DNA of 64,000 bases from Sulfurovum zhangzhouensis (GTDB taxonomy: Bacteria; Campylobacterota; Campylobacteria; Campylobacterales; Sulfurovaceae), in NCBI RefSeq assembly GCF_030347965.1, contig NZ_JAQIBD010000001.1, positions 434,001 to 498,000 on the forward strand. Direction: 5' to 3'. The notes under the pieces are model-generated. The model had not been told where the DNA came from. It saw nothing but the letters and a program-made list of their open reading frames with translations, and ran no database searches. Both the position numbers and the translations under genes were made by a program. This document shows positions 45,112-54,347 of this stretch, in pieces. The first letter of the stretch is position 1; each line of letters begins with the position of its first letter.

Positions 45112-45948
45112 TTAGAAGACAATCGTTTTATTTCCGTGGACAAACACACGGTCATTGAGTACATAAGAAAGTGCACGTGAAAGTACCACTTTTTCTACAT
45201 CACGCCCCGCTCTTTGCATTTCTCTCCATCCCATACGGTGGTTGACAGGGATCACATCTTGCGCGATAATCGGTCCTTCATCAAGATCATCCGTTACAAA
45301 GTGTGCCGTTGCACCGATGATCTTTACACCTCTTTCATGGGCTTGTTTATATGGGTTTGCACCGATAAACGCCGGGAGGAATGAGTGGTGGATATTGATG
45401 ATCTTTTCCTCATACGCATTCACAAATTTAGGTGTTAGAATACGCATATATTTTGCAAGTACAATGAAGTCAAATTCGAACTTGTTGATAAGCTCCATTA
45501 CTTTTTCTTCATGTTCTTCTCTATTCATTCCATCTGCTGCAATACAGAAGAACGGAATATCAAAACGACGAACAAGTTCTTCAAGTGTATTATGGTTTCC
45601 GATCACACATTCTATCTCAGCATCCAGTTCACCGTCAGCATGACGGATCAAGATATCTCCAAGTGCATGTGATTCTTTAGTAGCCATCAGTATGATCTTC
45701 TTAGGCTTAGGTACGATCACTTTGATATCCGCATCTTCTGGAGTGATGGCCTTCAATTCATTTAAAAGTTCGTCAGGTTCAAAGATACCTGTTACCACAG
45801 AACGCATAAAGAACCTACCGCTCTCTTTATCTACAAATTCACGGTTGGAATCAATGTTCAGATCTTTTTCAAAAAAAACTTTTGAGATCTTATAGACCAA
45901 TCCCTTTGCATCATTACAGTCGATCAGGACCCTTGCTTTTGTTTCCAT
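45112..45948 (-). CDS. purU: Formyltetrahydrofolate deformylase
   Basis: PurU hydrolyses 10-formyl-tetrahydrofolate to formate and tetrahydrofolate, balancing one-carbon pools and supplying formate. The 278-residue protein has an N-terminal ACT domain (about 1-80) and a C-terminal formyltransferase-like domain. The catalytic pattern HHSFLPAFIGANPYKQA and the ATAHFVTDDLDEGPII motif are present. An AAGGGTAA site precedes the ATG. trmL follows after two bases. Confidence 0.95.
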   Translation of the reverse strand: METKARVLIDCNDAKGLVYKISKVFFEKDLNIDSNREFVDKESGRFFMRSVVTGIFEPDELLNELKAITPEDADIKVIVPKPKKIILMATKESHALGDILIRHADGELDAEIECVIGNHNTLEELVRRFDIPFFCIAADGMNREEHEEKVMELINKFEFDFIVLAKYMRILTPKFVNAYEEKIINIHHSFLPAFIGANPYKQAHERGVKIIGATAHFVTDDLDEGPIIAQDVIPVNHRMGWREMQRAGRDVEKVVLSRALSYVLNDRVFVHGNKTIVF

Positions 45949-46054
45949 TTATGTTACCCTTAACACCATAAGTTATATATAGATTATTCTAAAAGTATAG
46001 AGAAAAAAGAAAAACCATTATTTTAAATGCGACAAGTTGCGCATAATATAGCAA

Positions 46055-46095
46055 TCTCTTAAAAAAAATGCCGTATCGGCAGCTTTTTTAAGAGA
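46055..46095 (-). terminator. Long hairpin downstream of leuB
   Basis: TCTCTTAAAAAA (46055-46066) pairs perfectly with TTTTTTAAGAGA (46084-46095), enclosing a second 5-bp stem TGCCG/CGGCA (46069-46081). On the minus strand this is a G/C-capped stem ending in a T-run, a strong terminator for leuDB. Confidence 0.75.
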
Positions 46096-46098
46096 GGT

Positions 46099-46119
46099 GA
46101 AACGAACAGAGTTCGTTTC
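46099..46119 (-). terminator. First of two tandem hairpins after leuB
   Basis: GAAACGAAC (46099-46107) pairs with GTTCGTTTC (46111-46119) across a 3-base loop, 10 bases after the leuB stop. With the following longer hairpin it forms a tandem terminator or an mRNA 3' stabiliser. Confidence 0.6.
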
Positions 46120-46128
46120 TTACCTTAC

Positions 46129-47199
46129 TTATTTTGATGCATAGGCTGCGATGATATCACCGATCTCACTACATGAACAGATCTCTTTTGCATCATAGTC
46201 ACCAAGGTCTCCGGTACGATAACCTTCAGCAAGTGCTTTTTTGATCGCATCATCAATTCTGTCTGCAGCTTTTTCTTCACCGAGTGCATAACGCAACATC
46301 ATACTTGCACTTGAAATCGTAGCAAGTGGGTTAGCGATCCCTTGACCGGCAATGTCCGGTGCTGAACCGTGAATCGGTTCATAAAGACCTACACCTTTTC
46401 CTGTACTTGCACTTGGAAGAAGCCCTATCGAACCGCTAAGCATACTTGCAGCATCTGAAAGGATATCACCGAAGATATTCCCTGTCAAAATAACATCAAA
46501 CTGTTTAGGTGCACGAATGAGTTGCATTGCTGCATTGTCTACATACATATGTGTCAACTCTACTTCTGGATAGTCTTTCGCTACCTCTTCAACGATATCT
46601 CTCCAGAACTGACTTACTTCAAGTACGTTTGCTTTGTCAACTGAACAAACACGTTTGTCACGTTTCATTGCGATATCAAATGCCACTACAGCAATACGCT
46701 CTACCTCTTCACGAGTATAGACCATTGTGTTATAAGCTTTATCACCCTCGATCGCTCTTGGCTGACCAAAATAGATACCACCTGTCAGCTCACGTACAAC
46801 CATGATATCTACACCTTTAATCACTTCTGGTTTAAGGCTAGATGCATTTACAAGCTCATCATAAACCATTGCCGGGCGAAGGTTTGCAAATGTACCCATC
46901 TCTTTACGAAGTCCAAGAAGACCTGTCTCTGGACGCAGGTGTCTCTCCAGGTTATCCCATTTTGGCCCACCGATCGCACCGAAAAGTACTGCATCACACT
47001 TCTTTACACCCTGAATTGTTTCATCAGGCAATGGTACACCTGTTTCATCGATCGCTGCTCCACCAAGAAGCATCTCTTCATATCTTAGTGTAAATCCCTC
47101 TTTAACAGATACTGCATCCAGTACTTTGATCGCCTCATCGATGATCTCCGGACCGATCCCATCACCTTTAATCACACCGATTCTATAACTATTACTCAT
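46129..47199 (-). CDS. leuB: 3-isopropylmalate dehydrogenase
   Basis: LeuB oxidatively decarboxylates 3-isopropylmalate with NAD in leucine synthesis. The 356-residue protein has the N-terminal GDGIGPEI motif (about 10-17), [10 protein letters not shown] and the C-terminal [18 protein letters not shown] motif. Length is normal. It follows leuD by 15 bases; leuA and leuC are not in this window. Two hairpins close the operon. Confidence 0.97.
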   Translation of the reverse strand: MSNSYRIGVIKGDGIGPEIIDEAIKVLDAVSVKEGFTLRYEEMLLGGAAIDETGVPLPDETIQGVKKCDAVLFGAIGGPKWDNLERHLRPETGLLGLRKEMGTFANLRPAMVYDELVNASSLKPEVIKGVDIMVVRELTGGIYFGQPRAIEGDKAYNTMVYTREEVERIAVVAFDIAMKRDKRVCSVDKANVLEVSQFWRDIVEEVAKDYPEVELTHMYVDNAAMQLIRAPKQFDVILTGNIFGDILSDAASMLSGSIGLLPSASTGKGVGLYEPIHGSAPDIAGQGIANPLATISSASMMLRYALGEEKAADRIDDAIKKALAEGYRTGDLGDYDAKEICSCSEIGDIIAAYASK

Positions 47200-47214
47200 G
47201 ATATATAACCTTTT

Positions 47215-47709
47215 TTACGCTTGTTGTTTTGCGATTTCTTGTTTTGCATAATTGATCAATCCACCTGCATCAACGAGCTCTTGCATAAATGCAGGAATAG
47301 GTGTGAACTTGTAGGTTTTTGCCTGTGTTACATTGATGATCTCACCGGCATCCATATCAATACGGATCGTATCACCTTCATTGATCTCTGCAGCTTCAGG
47401 AAGTTCAAAAATCGGAAGTCCCATATTAAATGCATTTCTATAAAAGATACGTGCAAATGTAGGTGCAACAACTGCTGCAACACCTGCTGCTTTAAGTGCG
47501 ATAGGTGCGTGTTCTCTACTTGAACCACAACCGAAATTTTCACCTGCTACGATGATATCACCTTCACGCATATTGTTCACAAATGACGGATCTGCATCTT
47601 CCATCACGTGTTTTGCCAATTCTGACGGCTCAGAAGTATTAAGATATCTTGCTGCGATGATCAAATCAGTATCGATGTTGTCACCAAATTTCCAAACTTT
47701 ACCTTGCAA
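47215..47709 (-). CDS. leuD: 3-isopropylmalate dehydratase small subunit
   Basis: LeuD with LeuC isomerises 2- to 3-isopropylmalate. The 164-residue protein is of the short type and contains [14 protein letters not shown] (about 57-70) and [13 protein letters not shown]. The start is TTG (47709), with AAGGAT eight bases upstream. It leads the leuD-leuB transcript from a promoter facing that of rpoD. Confidence 0.94.
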   Translation of the reverse strand: MQGKVWKFGDNIDTDLIIAARYLNTSEPSELAKHVMEDADPSFVNNMREGDIIVAGENFGCGSSREHAPIALKAAGVAAVVAPTFARIFYRNAFNMGLPIFELPEAAEINEGDTIRIDMDAGEIINVTQAKTYKFTPIPAFMQELVDAGGLINYAKQEIAKQQA

Positions 47710-47754
47710 AATCTAATCCTTAAAACGAGGCTTTGCCCCAAAAATATTTTCGCG

Positions 47755-47760
47755 ATTATA
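47755..47760 (-). promoter_or_regulatory. -10 box of leuD-leuB
   Basis: TATAAT on the minus strand lies 46 bases before the leuD start. It shares the 165-base divergent region with the rpoD promoter. Confidence 0.5.
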
Positions 47761-47814
47761 GCCAAAAAAACAGAAATCACCAAATTACCCCTATTATTTC
47801 TAACAAAATTTCGG

Positions 47815-47820
47815 TATAAT
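47815..47820 (+). promoter_or_regulatory. -10 box of rpoD
   Basis: TATAAT at 47815-47820 is 55 bases before the chosen rpoD ATG. The longer open frame beginning at 47704 would include this promoter and is therefore not the coding start. Confidence 0.55.
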
Positions 47821-47874
47821 CCAACCTTAATATTAACTGAGTTTGAATTCAAATTCTCATGGACAAGGAAACTA

Positions 47875-49737
47875 ATGGCAGCAGCAAAAGACAGCATTAA
47901 AAGCGTAGAAGCATTATTTGCTTCCAAAAAAAAGGGTGATGTAATCACACTCGAAAACATCGCTAAAGAATTTAACAAACAAATCACCGCTGCACAGGCA
48001 AAAAAAATTCTAAAGTTATCTGAAGATAATAAAATAGATATTGTAAGTTCATCTGAATATGCCAAACTTCTCACTACACAGCAAGCTGAAAAAATTGAAG
48101 AAGCAAGAAAAAAGATTGCAGCAGGAGAAGAGTTAGAAGAATTTGACCTTCATAAAGAGAAAGAACTCCTTGAGTGGAGCCGTTCTGACTCTCCTGTTCG
48201 TATGTACTTGCGTGAAATGGGGAAAATCCCTCTACTTACAAAAGAAGAGGAAGTAGAACTTTCGCAAAGAATTGAAGAGGGTGAGAATATTATTCTGGAT
48301 GCAATTTGTTCTGTACCTTATTTGATAGACTATATCCTCAACTACAAAGGTCCTCTTTTAAACCGTGAAAGACGTGTAAAAGAACTTTTCAAAAGTTTTG
48401 AAGATGACAAAAACGGTGATTCAGACAAAGATGATGATGATACTGATACTGATGAAGATGAAGAGAATGAAACTTCGCCAAAAGATGATAGCAGAGTAAA
48501 ACAGGTCGTAGACAGTTTCAAACAGCTAGAAAAAGCAAAAAAAGAGTGGATGAAAGCACGTGAAGAGATGCTCAAACTCATGGAGGATGAGACTGATGAA
48601 GAAGTCATCCTTCATGAGCGTCTTAAAGTAGCTTTCAAAAAAGAGCTGCTTAAGCGTGCATTGATCAATCTTGGACCTACATCAAAACTGATCAATGAGC
48701 TTGTTAAAGCAATGGAAACAGCACTGACCAGTGATGATAGCTTTGAAAAAGAGCTTAGACGTCTTGAGTACAAACTTCCGCTCTTTAACGATATCTTGAA
48801 AAAGAACCACCAAAAAATCCTGGATAATATTATCAATATGGATAAAGATGATATCATTGATGCTGTTCCGGAAACTACAATGGTAAGTACTTATGTGGAG
48901 ATCAAAAAACTCTTTGAGACACGTGAAGCAAGTAAAGGCGGATTTGACCTTAGTGAAGAGAAGCTCCAGGAGGTACTTAACCAGATCCGTCAGGGTAAAG
49001 CAAAAAGTGAAAAAGCAAAAACACGTATGGCCAAGTCAAACCTGAGACTTGTTGTATCCATCGCTAAACGTTATACGAACCGTGGACTTCCGTTCCTTGA
49101 TCTTATCCAAGAAGGAAATATCGGGCTCATGAAAGCTGTTGATAAGTTCGAGTATGAGAAGGGATATAAGTTCTCTACGTATGCTACATGGTGGATCCGT
49201 CAGGCGATCAGCCGTGCCATCGCAGATCAGGCACGTACGATCCGTATCCCGATCCACATGATCGAAACGATCAACCGTATCAATAAGATCATTCGTAAAC
49301 ATCTTCAAGAAACAGGAAGAGAGCCTGATCTTGAAACGATCGCTGAAGAAGTAGGACTCTCTGTGGATAAAGTAAAAAATGTCATTAAGATCACTAAAGA
49401 ACCGGTGAGCCTTGAAACACCGGTAGGTGATGAGGATGATGGAAGATTCGGAGACTTTATTGAAGATAAAGATACGCTTAGCCCTACAGATGCGGTACTC
49501 AAAGACGACCTCAACCTTCAGATCGATGAAGTACTTGATCAACTGAATGAAAGAGAGAAAGCCGTAATCCGTATGAGATTCGGGCTATTAGAAGATGAAA
49601 GTGACAGAACTCTTGAAGAGATCGGTAAAGAACTCAATGTAACGCGTGAGCGTGTACGCCAGATCGAAAGCTCGGCGATTAAGAAACTAAAACATCCGAA
49701 AGTCGGTAGAAAACTCAAAAACTATATAGAGGAATAA
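47875..49737 (+). CDS. rpoD: RNA polymerase primary sigma factor
   Basis: I start at 47875 (620 residues), which has AAGGAAA just upstream and lies after the promoter. Region 1.2 ([17 protein letters not shown]), regions 2.1-2.4 ([17 protein letters not shown], then RTIRIPIHM), region 3 and region 4.2 ([17 protein letters not shown]) are all present. The non-conserved region after 1.2 contains a strongly acidic run (about residues 180-210, mostly Asp and Glu). It directs housekeeping transcription. A hairpin overlaps the stop codon. Confidence 0.97.
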   Translation: MAAAKDSIKSVEALFASKKKGDVITLENIAKEFNKQITAAQAKKILKLSEDNKIDIVSSSEYAKLLTTQQAEKIEEARKKIAAGEELEEFDLHKEKELLEWSRSDSPVRMYLREMGKIPLLTKEEEVELSQRIEEGENIILDAICSVPYLIDYILNYKGPLLNRERRVKELFKSFEDDKNGDSDKDDDDTDTDEDEENETSPKDDSRVKQVVDSFKQLEKAKKEWMKAREEMLKLMEDETDEEVILHERLKVAFKKELLKRALINLGPTSKLINELVKAMETALTSDDSFEKELRRLEYKLPLFNDILKKNHQKILDNIINMDKDDIIDAVPETTMVSTYVEIKKLFETREASKGGFDLSEEKLQEVLNQIRQGKAKSEKAKTRMAKSNLRLVVSIAKRYTNRGLPFLDLIQEGNIGLMKAVDKFEYEKGYKFSTYATWWIRQAISRAIADQARTIRIPIHMIETINRINKIIRKHLQETGREPDLETIAEEVGLSVDKVKNVIKITKEPVSLETPVGDEDDGRFGDFIEDKDTLSPTDAVLKDDLNLQIDEVLDQLNEREKAVIRMRFGLLEDESDRTLEEIGKELNVTRERVRQIESSAIKKLKHPKVGRKLKNYIEE

Positions 49738-49753
49738 GTAAAATTCCTCTATA
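49725..49753 (+). terminator. Terminator overlapping the rpoD stop
   Basis: TATAGAGGAAT (49725-49735) pairs with ATTCCTCTATA (49743-49753) across a 7-base loop that includes the end of the stop codon. A second two-part hairpin follows at 49764-49799, over the end of the convergent small lipoprotein gene. Confidence 0.65.
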
Positions 49754-49785
49754 CAGACTTATTTCTCAGAACTAAGAGAAGACTC

Positions 49786-50001
49786 TTATTGATCTGAGAT
49801 ATATCCAACTGTCCCACCAACTACAGCACCGACCGCTGCACCTTTGACAACATTACCACCGGTCACACCAGATACAACAGCACCGCTTGCAGCACCGACC
49901 AATGCACCTTTTTTTGTATTCGGGCTAGGTTCTGCACATCCGATCATCATCAACCCTAACACAAATGCTAAAGACACTTTTTTGATATCTATTCTTTTCA
50001 T
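49786..50001 (-). CDS. Small glycine-zipper lipoprotein
   Basis: The 71-residue protein has a lipoprotein signal (LMMIGC, Cys22). It then has a glycine-zipper membrane hairpin with repeated GxxxG steps (GALVGAASGAVVSGVTGG; GAAVGAVVGGTVGYI). Such proteins sit in the envelope; relatives include outer-membrane SlyB-like and osmotically induced lipoproteins. A GGAG site precedes the ATG, and TATAAT lies on the minus strand at 50037-50032. It is monocistronic and convergent with rpoD. Confidence 0.8.
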   Translation of the reverse strand: MKRIDIKKVSLAFVLGLMMIGCAEPSPNTKKGALVGAASGAVVSGVTGGNVVKGAAVGAVVGGTVGYISDQ

Positions 50002-50125
50002 ATTGACTCCTTTTATTTAGAATCTTGTTCCATTATAACATAAAAGATGGTTTGTCAATATGTAATTTTAAATTATTATTATTTTTTGCAGAGTTCAAAG
50101 GTGAGTGATATCCACAGGAGTGCTT

Positions 50126-50212
50126 TTGTATTTATAAGTACCTGAAGTGGACAATTATGAAAAAAGTGAAACTATTGAAATCAGGAGGGTCTTCAGGCAC
50201 TTATAAATACAA
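50126..50212. repeat. Inverted-repeat element, 22-base arms
   Basis: Bases 50126-50147 are complementary to 50191-50212 at 21 of 22 positions, with a 43-base loop. The one mismatch is A-C on the plus strand but would be a U-G wobble in a minus-strand RNA, giving a fully paired stem. It could be a small MITE-like element with terminal inverted repeats or the gene for a structured RNA. No target-site duplication is visible. Confidence 0.5.
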
Positions 50213-50292
50213 TCAGCCGATATATTATCGGGCTTCTTTCTTCCTCTTAATCAAAGTATAGCTTATATTGATTGCTTTAATAACCACTATTG

Positions 50293-50309
50293 TGATTAAT
50301 TTTTAATCA
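50293..50309. promoter_or_regulatory. Palindrome TGATTAA-N3-TTAATCA, possible operator
   Basis: The 7-3-7 palindrome (8-3-8 including the flanking G/C) lies about 26 bases upstream of TATAAT at 50335-50340, a position suited to a regulator. The same core is inside the hairpin at 1211-1227 upstream of amtB. Confidence 0.4.
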
Positions 50310-50334
50310 CCTATAAAAATAGAATGTAGTTAGC

Positions 50335-50340
50335 TATAAT
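50335..50340 (+). promoter_or_regulatory. -10 box of the CinA-like/MFS operon
   Basis: TATAAT lies 31 bases before the ATG at 50372, which has its own AAAGGAAA ribosome site. A palindrome sits just upstream. Confidence 0.5.
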
Positions 50341-50371
50341 ACGCAAAAAACAATCTCACCAAAGGAAATAA

Positions 50372-51127
50372 ATGAGTCTTCCAAATTTTTTTGTACTGAT
50401 TATCGGTACAGAGATACTTAATAAACGAAGACGTGACAAGCATTTTGACTATGTTACTTCCTCTTTGACAAAAAGAGGCTACAAGCTTACTGGTTCATTT
50501 ATCATAGAAGATGATCCAGCACTTATCGTACAATCAATCAAATTTATTGCCTCACAACCAAATCCAGTGCTATTAAGTTTTGGTGGGATCGGATCAACTC
50601 CAGATGACCATACCAGAAAATGTGCTGCTATTGCACTTAGAGACGGTACACTACCTGTCCATGAAGAAGCGAAACAAATCATCATTGATCAGTTGGGAGA
50701 GAAGGCATATCCTTACTCTGTCCGTATGGCAGAACTTCCAAAAGGCTCAAAACTCATGGATAACCCTGTCAATAAAATGCCGGCATTCAGCCTTGATGAA
50801 CGGTATTTTTTTATGCCTGGCTTTCCTGAGATGAGCCATCCTATGGTTGAAGAGATCTTAAATAGACTCATTCCAAACAAACAGACTTATTTCCGCCATA
50901 CACTCACTGCATCATGTAAAGAGAATCTTTTCATAGAAGTGATGGAAAAAATGCCAAAAGAAGTAGAATTTTCATCTCTGCCCAAACTGTATAGTGATGG
51001 ATGGAAAGTCTCTATCTCTGTGGCATCATACGATGAAACTATGGCACAGAAAGCATTTGAAATGTATACAAAACTGCTTGATGAAAAAGCTATAGACTAC
51101 ACCCTTGAAGATGAGAGCAATGACTAA
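50372..51127 (+). CDS. CinA N-terminal / molybdopterin-binding domain protein
   Basis: The 251-residue protein has the MoCF-biosynthesis fold of the CinA N-terminal domain: IIGTEILNKRRRDKH (about 10-24) and the GGIGSTPDDHTR loop (about 70-81). The C-terminal nicotinamide-nucleotide deamidase domain of full CinA is missing. Short forms like this occur widely, and their function is not well defined; molybdopterin or ADP-ribose-type ligands are possible. It ends directly against the MFS transporter gene, so the two form an operon. Confidence 0.8.
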   Translation: MSLPNFFVLIIGTEILNKRRRDKHFDYVTSSLTKRGYKLTGSFIIEDDPALIVQSIKFIASQPNPVLLSFGGIGSTPDDHTRKCAAIALRDGTLPVHEEAKQIIIDQLGEKAYPYSVRMAELPKGSKLMDNPVNKMPAFSLDERYFFMPGFPEMSHPMVEEILNRLIPNKQTYFRHTLTASCKENLFIEVMEKMPKEVEFSSLPKLYSDGWKVSISVASYDETMAQKAFEMYTKLLDEKAIDYTLEDESND

Positions 51128-52321
51128 ATGACAGACTATATCCAGACACTGAAACACCCTGTTGTAAGACGGCTTTCTATTATACAGTTCCTCTCCTATT
51201 TTGGTACGTGGTTTTCACAAGTTGCTATATTTTCTATGCTTGTAGGCTATGGAGCTGATGAAATCACAATTGCTTTAACAGCAGCAATGAGTATGCTTCC
51301 GGCAGTTGTGCTTGCTCCTATCATTGGTATCATCGTAGATAAAGTAGACTTTAAAAGACTGATGATGACCCTGCTTTTTGTCGAGATCACTATGACACTT
51401 GGTTTTATACTGATAGATTCGTTGAGCTATGTTTGGATACTGATGCTTTTGATCTTTATCCGTTCTGCTGCTGCATCGATGCTTTTTTCTGCCGAAATGA
51501 CACTGTTTCCCAAGATACTTCAAGGTAAAATGCTTCAACGTACTAATGAAATACACTCTGTAATCTGGTCTATATGCTATGCATCAGGAATGGCCATCGG
51601 GGGAATAGCGACACATTATATGGGATATGATGCTGCCTTTATATTTGATGCACTCCTCTATGGCTTAGCAGTCTTGCTTCTACTTGGTTTAACATTGGAT
51701 TTGGAAAAAGAAGAACATACTGACTCAAATTGGAAAATGTTCAAAAATGGTTTCATTTATCTCAAAAACAGCCCTAAATTATTGCACTTGATCTTGCTCC
51801 ATGCGAGTATCGGTCTCACAAGCTTTGATGCACTTGTTACACTTTTGGCTGATTTCAAATACAAAGAAATTATTGCCGTTGCACTGGCGATAGGGTGGTT
51901 GAATGCCACACGTGCGATTGCCTTGCTCCTTGGCTCTGTACTCTTTTCCAAGATTATCAGTCAAAACAATCTGCAATACTTTTTGATCGCACAAGGTGTA
52001 GCTATCATCACATGGAGCCAGCTGCAAGCAAACTTCTATATTTCATTGATAGCTATCTTTATTGTAGGACTCTTTACCACGACGATTTGGGCGTACACAT
52101 ACTTGATGATACAGGAAAATACCGATAAGGCATATTTAGGCCGTGTTATCTCCTACAATGACATGTTCTTTATGGTATCCAATGTTCTTACGGCTATGTT
52201 CATAGGATATGCTGCAAAATGGGGAATGAGCCTGGAGTCTATCACTTCTGTACTAGGTATAGGATTTATCTTTGCAGCACTTTACTATTTGTGGTTAAAA
52301 AAACACTTTATATATCACTAA
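51128..52321 (+). CDS. MFS transporter
   Basis: The 397-residue protein has about twelve membrane spans in two halves, typical of the major facilitator superfamily. The loop after helix 2 (GIIVDKVDFKRLM) is the family's motif A region in a shortened form. It resembles the enterobactin-exporter/permease-like branch by length and layout, but the substrate cannot be named. The gene abuts the CinA-like gene with no gap. A short hairpin-like CCTCC/GGAGG stretch follows the stop. Confidence 0.82.
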   Translation: MTDYIQTLKHPVVRRLSIIQFLSYFGTWFSQVAIFSMLVGYGADEITIALTAAMSMLPAVVLAPIIGIIVDKVDFKRLMMTLLFVEITMTLGFILIDSLSYVWILMLLIFIRSAAASMLFSAEMTLFPKILQGKMLQRTNEIHSVIWSICYASGMAIGGIATHYMGYDAAFIFDALLYGLAVLLLLGLTLDLEKEEHTDSNWKMFKNGFIYLKNSPKLLHLILLHASIGLTSFDALVTLLADFKYKEIIAVALAIGWLNATRAIALLLGSVLFSKIISQNNLQYFLIAQGVAIITWSQLQANFYISLIAIFIVGLFTTTIWAYTYLMIQENTDKAYLGRVISYNDMFFMVSNVLTAMFIGYAAKWGMSLESITSVLGIGFIFAALYYLWLKKHFIYH

Positions 52322-52446
52322 ACCTCCTTCTTTAAAGGGAGGGTATACTGCTTCAACATTTATTAGTATCATATATATTTCTAATAATTCTTGCCTATTA
52401 CCATAGTTATGGTATTATCACAAAAAATTTTTATGGAGATATTCAA

Positions 52447-52965
52447 ATGGATATTAGTAAAATCGGACCGGGCAAATGCCCAGATGAAGTAAAAGTAGTC
52501 ATCGAAGTACCGCTAAACTCAAACATCAAATATGAGATTGACAAAGAGTCTGGTGCAGTAGAAGTAGACAGAGTTCTTTTTTCAGCTGTACACTACCCTG
52601 CAAACTATGGTTTTGTTGCGAATACTCTTTCTGATGATGGTGACCCTGCAGATGTGCTTGTATTATGTGATTATCAACTTCAGGCAGGATCATATATCAA
52701 ATGTAGATTGATCGGTGTACTTCTCACTGAAGATGAAAAAGGTGGTGATGAAAAACTACTTGCAGTACCGACTAATAAAATCGATCCTACATATGCTAAT
52801 ATCCAAGATCTTTCTGATGTTCCTGAGCATACACTTAACCGTATCAAGAACTTCTTTGAAACATACAAAATGCTTGAGCCTAACAAATGGGTAAAAGTAT
52901 CAGGATTCAAAGACAAAGCTGCTGCTACAGAAATCCTTGAAAAAGCGATCAAAAACTACAAATAG
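52447..52965 (+). CDS. ppa: Inorganic pyrophosphatase
   Basis: The 172-residue family I pyrophosphatase hydrolyses pyrophosphate made by biosynthetic reactions. The metal-binding signature DDGDPADVLV (about 63-72) is intact, with KYEIDKESG and VDRVLFSAVHYPANYGF upstream. Length is as in E. coli Ppa. A GGAGAT site precedes the ATG. It is monocistronic and ends at a good hairpin. Confidence 0.97.
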   Translation: MDISKIGPGKCPDEVKVVIEVPLNSNIKYEIDKESGAVEVDRVLFSAVHYPANYGFVANTLSDDGDPADVLVLCDYQLQAGSYIKCRLIGVLLTEDEKGGDEKLLAVPTNKIDPTYANIQDLSDVPEHTLNRIKNFFETYKMLEPNKWVKVSGFKDKAAATEILEKAIKNYK

Positions 52966-52989
52966 TAAATAGCACTTTTTTTACTACAT

Positions 52990-53022
52990 CCTGTTGATCT
53001 TTATTATTTTAAGATCAGCAGG
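52990..53022 (+). terminator. Terminator of ppa
   Basis: CCTGTTGATCTT (52990-53001) pairs with AAGATCAGCAGG (53011-53022), with one G-U pair in the plus-strand RNA, followed by ATTATCTTTTC. The G-U pair indicates use in the ppa transcript. Confidence 0.75.
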
Positions 53023-53192
53023 ATTATCTTTTCATTCTTACCTGACTGCATAACACATTATTACCCACGTCATACTTACTCGCTTTATACAATTTATTTG
53101 TACATTTTTAATCAATTAATCCAATAATACTGTACATTAAATTTTAATCATCTTAGGTTATACTTTAATATAACTTTTGTAGGAGGAAGTTC

Positions 53193-53537
53193 ATGAAAGA
53201 AAAAGTTTTGGTGATCAAGGCCAAGTTTGAAATGGTCAAAATTGTTTTAAGTGGGAGTCTTACAGCAGAAGACCTATCGCATAAGAAATATCTTAAAGTA
53301 TTGATTGATGCGACAGAGAATACCTATCTGCAACTTAATGATAGTCTATGTGAAAGTTTAGTGATGTGTAAAGAGTGTGCCGTTAAACGGGATATCCTAA
53401 GTAAATACCTTAATCTGCTTGACAATATAGAACTAGGTAAAACAATCGATACACAGATGGAGGAGGAACTTGCGAGGTTCCCAGAAGCTATCAATGAAAT
53501 TATTGATAGAATTAATACCGTTTTAATCGAGATGTAA
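53193..53537 (+). CDS. Hypothetical small helical protein
   Basis: The 114-residue protein is predicted to be mostly helical, without signal peptide or membrane span. It has a CKEC motif at about residues 60-63, which may bind metal or form a disulfide. An acidic amphipathic C-terminus follows (MEEELARFPEAINEIIDRIN). A strong GGAGGAAG site seven bases upstream supports translation. I do not recognise the family. It is convergent with the amidase gene, four bases apart. Confidence 0.65.
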   Translation: MKEKVLVIKAKFEMVKIVLSGSLTAEDLSHKKYLKVLIDATENTYLQLNDSLCESLVMCKECAVKRDILSKYLNLLDNIELGKTIDTQMEEELARFPEAINEIIDRINTVLIEM

Positions 53538-53541
53538 TCTT

Positions 53542-54306
53542 TTAAATATCAATCTCTTTTTTACGATTGTCCAAATATCTTCCGATACCTGAAGCTATAC
53601 CTTTTGCTATAGCATTTTGGTATTCTGCGTCAAAAAGTCTTTGACGTTCTTTTGTATTGGAAAGATATCCCACTTCAACAAGAATAGATGGCCTGCTTGC
53701 TCCAACAAGTACATAGAATGGTCCAGCTCTCACCCCGCCGTCCTTCACATCTCGACACTCACTTCTCATTTTGTTAAGCATTTCTCTTTGTACATCAATA
53801 GCCAATTTATGAGACTCAACGATCTTTGGACCATTGAGTACCGCATCAATGATCACATCTTTACTTAGATCATCTGTACCCATGAGTACTGCAGCATTCT
53901 CTCGCTCTGCAATATGTTGTGATCGCGCATCGCCACTTTTTTGTAGATAATAGGTTTCTACACCTGATAAGATTTCATTTTTCTTGGGAGTGGGAGAAGC
54001 ATTGGCATGTATAGAAAGAAAGATCATTGCCCCTTTTTTATCTGCAATACGTGTACGTTGACCAAGTTTTAAAAATCTGTCACCTCCACGGGTTAGATAG
54101 ACAGGGTGTCCATTCTGGCGCAATGCTTGTTTTACCCTCTTTGCAATGCTAAGAACAAGATCTTTTTCAAATTTTCCATCTGATATGGCCCCTGTATCAT
54201 GACCACCATGTCCTGCATCAATCACTACTAAAGCCTTGGATCTATCAGGAGAGGCACACCCTGCCATAGCAAATAAAAAAATAAGAAATAGTGAAACCGT
54301 TCTCAT
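53542..54306 (-). CDS. N-acetylmuramoyl-L-alanine amidase, lipoprotein form
   Basis: The 254-residue protein is an Amidase_3 zinc enzyme that removes stem peptides from peptidoglycan. It has a lipoprotein signal (FAMAGC, Cys17) and then the catalytic domain directly. Zinc ligands are in DAGHGG, FEKDLVL and SIHAN, and the catalytic Glu is in VEVGYLSN. It lacks the AMIN targeting domain of its neighbour. The two genes are clearly tandem paralogues with shared motifs such as LTRGGDRFLK and DVKDGGVRAGPFYVLVGASRPS. Membrane anchoring may replace AMIN for localisation. Confidence 0.92.
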   Translation of the reverse strand: MRTVSLFLIFLFAMAGCASPDRSKALVVIDAGHGGHDTGAISDGKFEKDLVLSIAKRVKQALRQNGHPVYLTRGGDRFLKLGQRTRIADKKGAMIFLSIHANASPTPKKNEILSGVETYYLQKSGDARSQHIAERENAAVLMGTDDLSKDVIIDAVLNGPKIVESHKLAIDVQREMLNKMRSECRDVKDGGVRAGPFYVLVGASRPSILVEVGYLSNTKERQRLFDAEYQNAIAKGIASGIGRYLDNRKKEIDI

Positions 54307-54347
54307 ACCTATACTCCCTTATTTTTAGATACTACCAGTTATAACCT

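Larger units (their letters stand above)
50002..50371. other. 370-base intergenic region
   Basis: This is the only gap above 300 bases. It holds the promoter of the small lipoprotein gene (TATAAT, 50037-50032, minus strand), an 87-base inverted-repeat element (50126-50212), a 7-3-7 palindrome (50293-50309) and a plus-strand TATAAT (50335-50340) upstream of the CinA-like gene. I see no convincing gene; a 34-codon frame from 50158 runs through one arm of the repeat and is probably chance. Confidence 0.7.

Noticed and set aside
47704-47874. 57-codon N-terminal extension of rpoD
   Set aside because: It runs through the TATAAT box of rpoD and overlaps the divergent leuD start; the ATG at 47875 has a proper ribosome site and the normal sigma-70 start.
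47704-48074. Long minus-strand and plus-strand frames overlapping rpoD, glyS, argG and other known genes
   Set aside because: They are shadows of well-recognised genes, with no motif and no ribosome sites of their own.
50158-50262. 34-codon frame starting in the loop of the inverted repeat
   Set aside because: No ribosome site, runs through the complementary arm of the repeat, and has low-complexity composition; probably chance.
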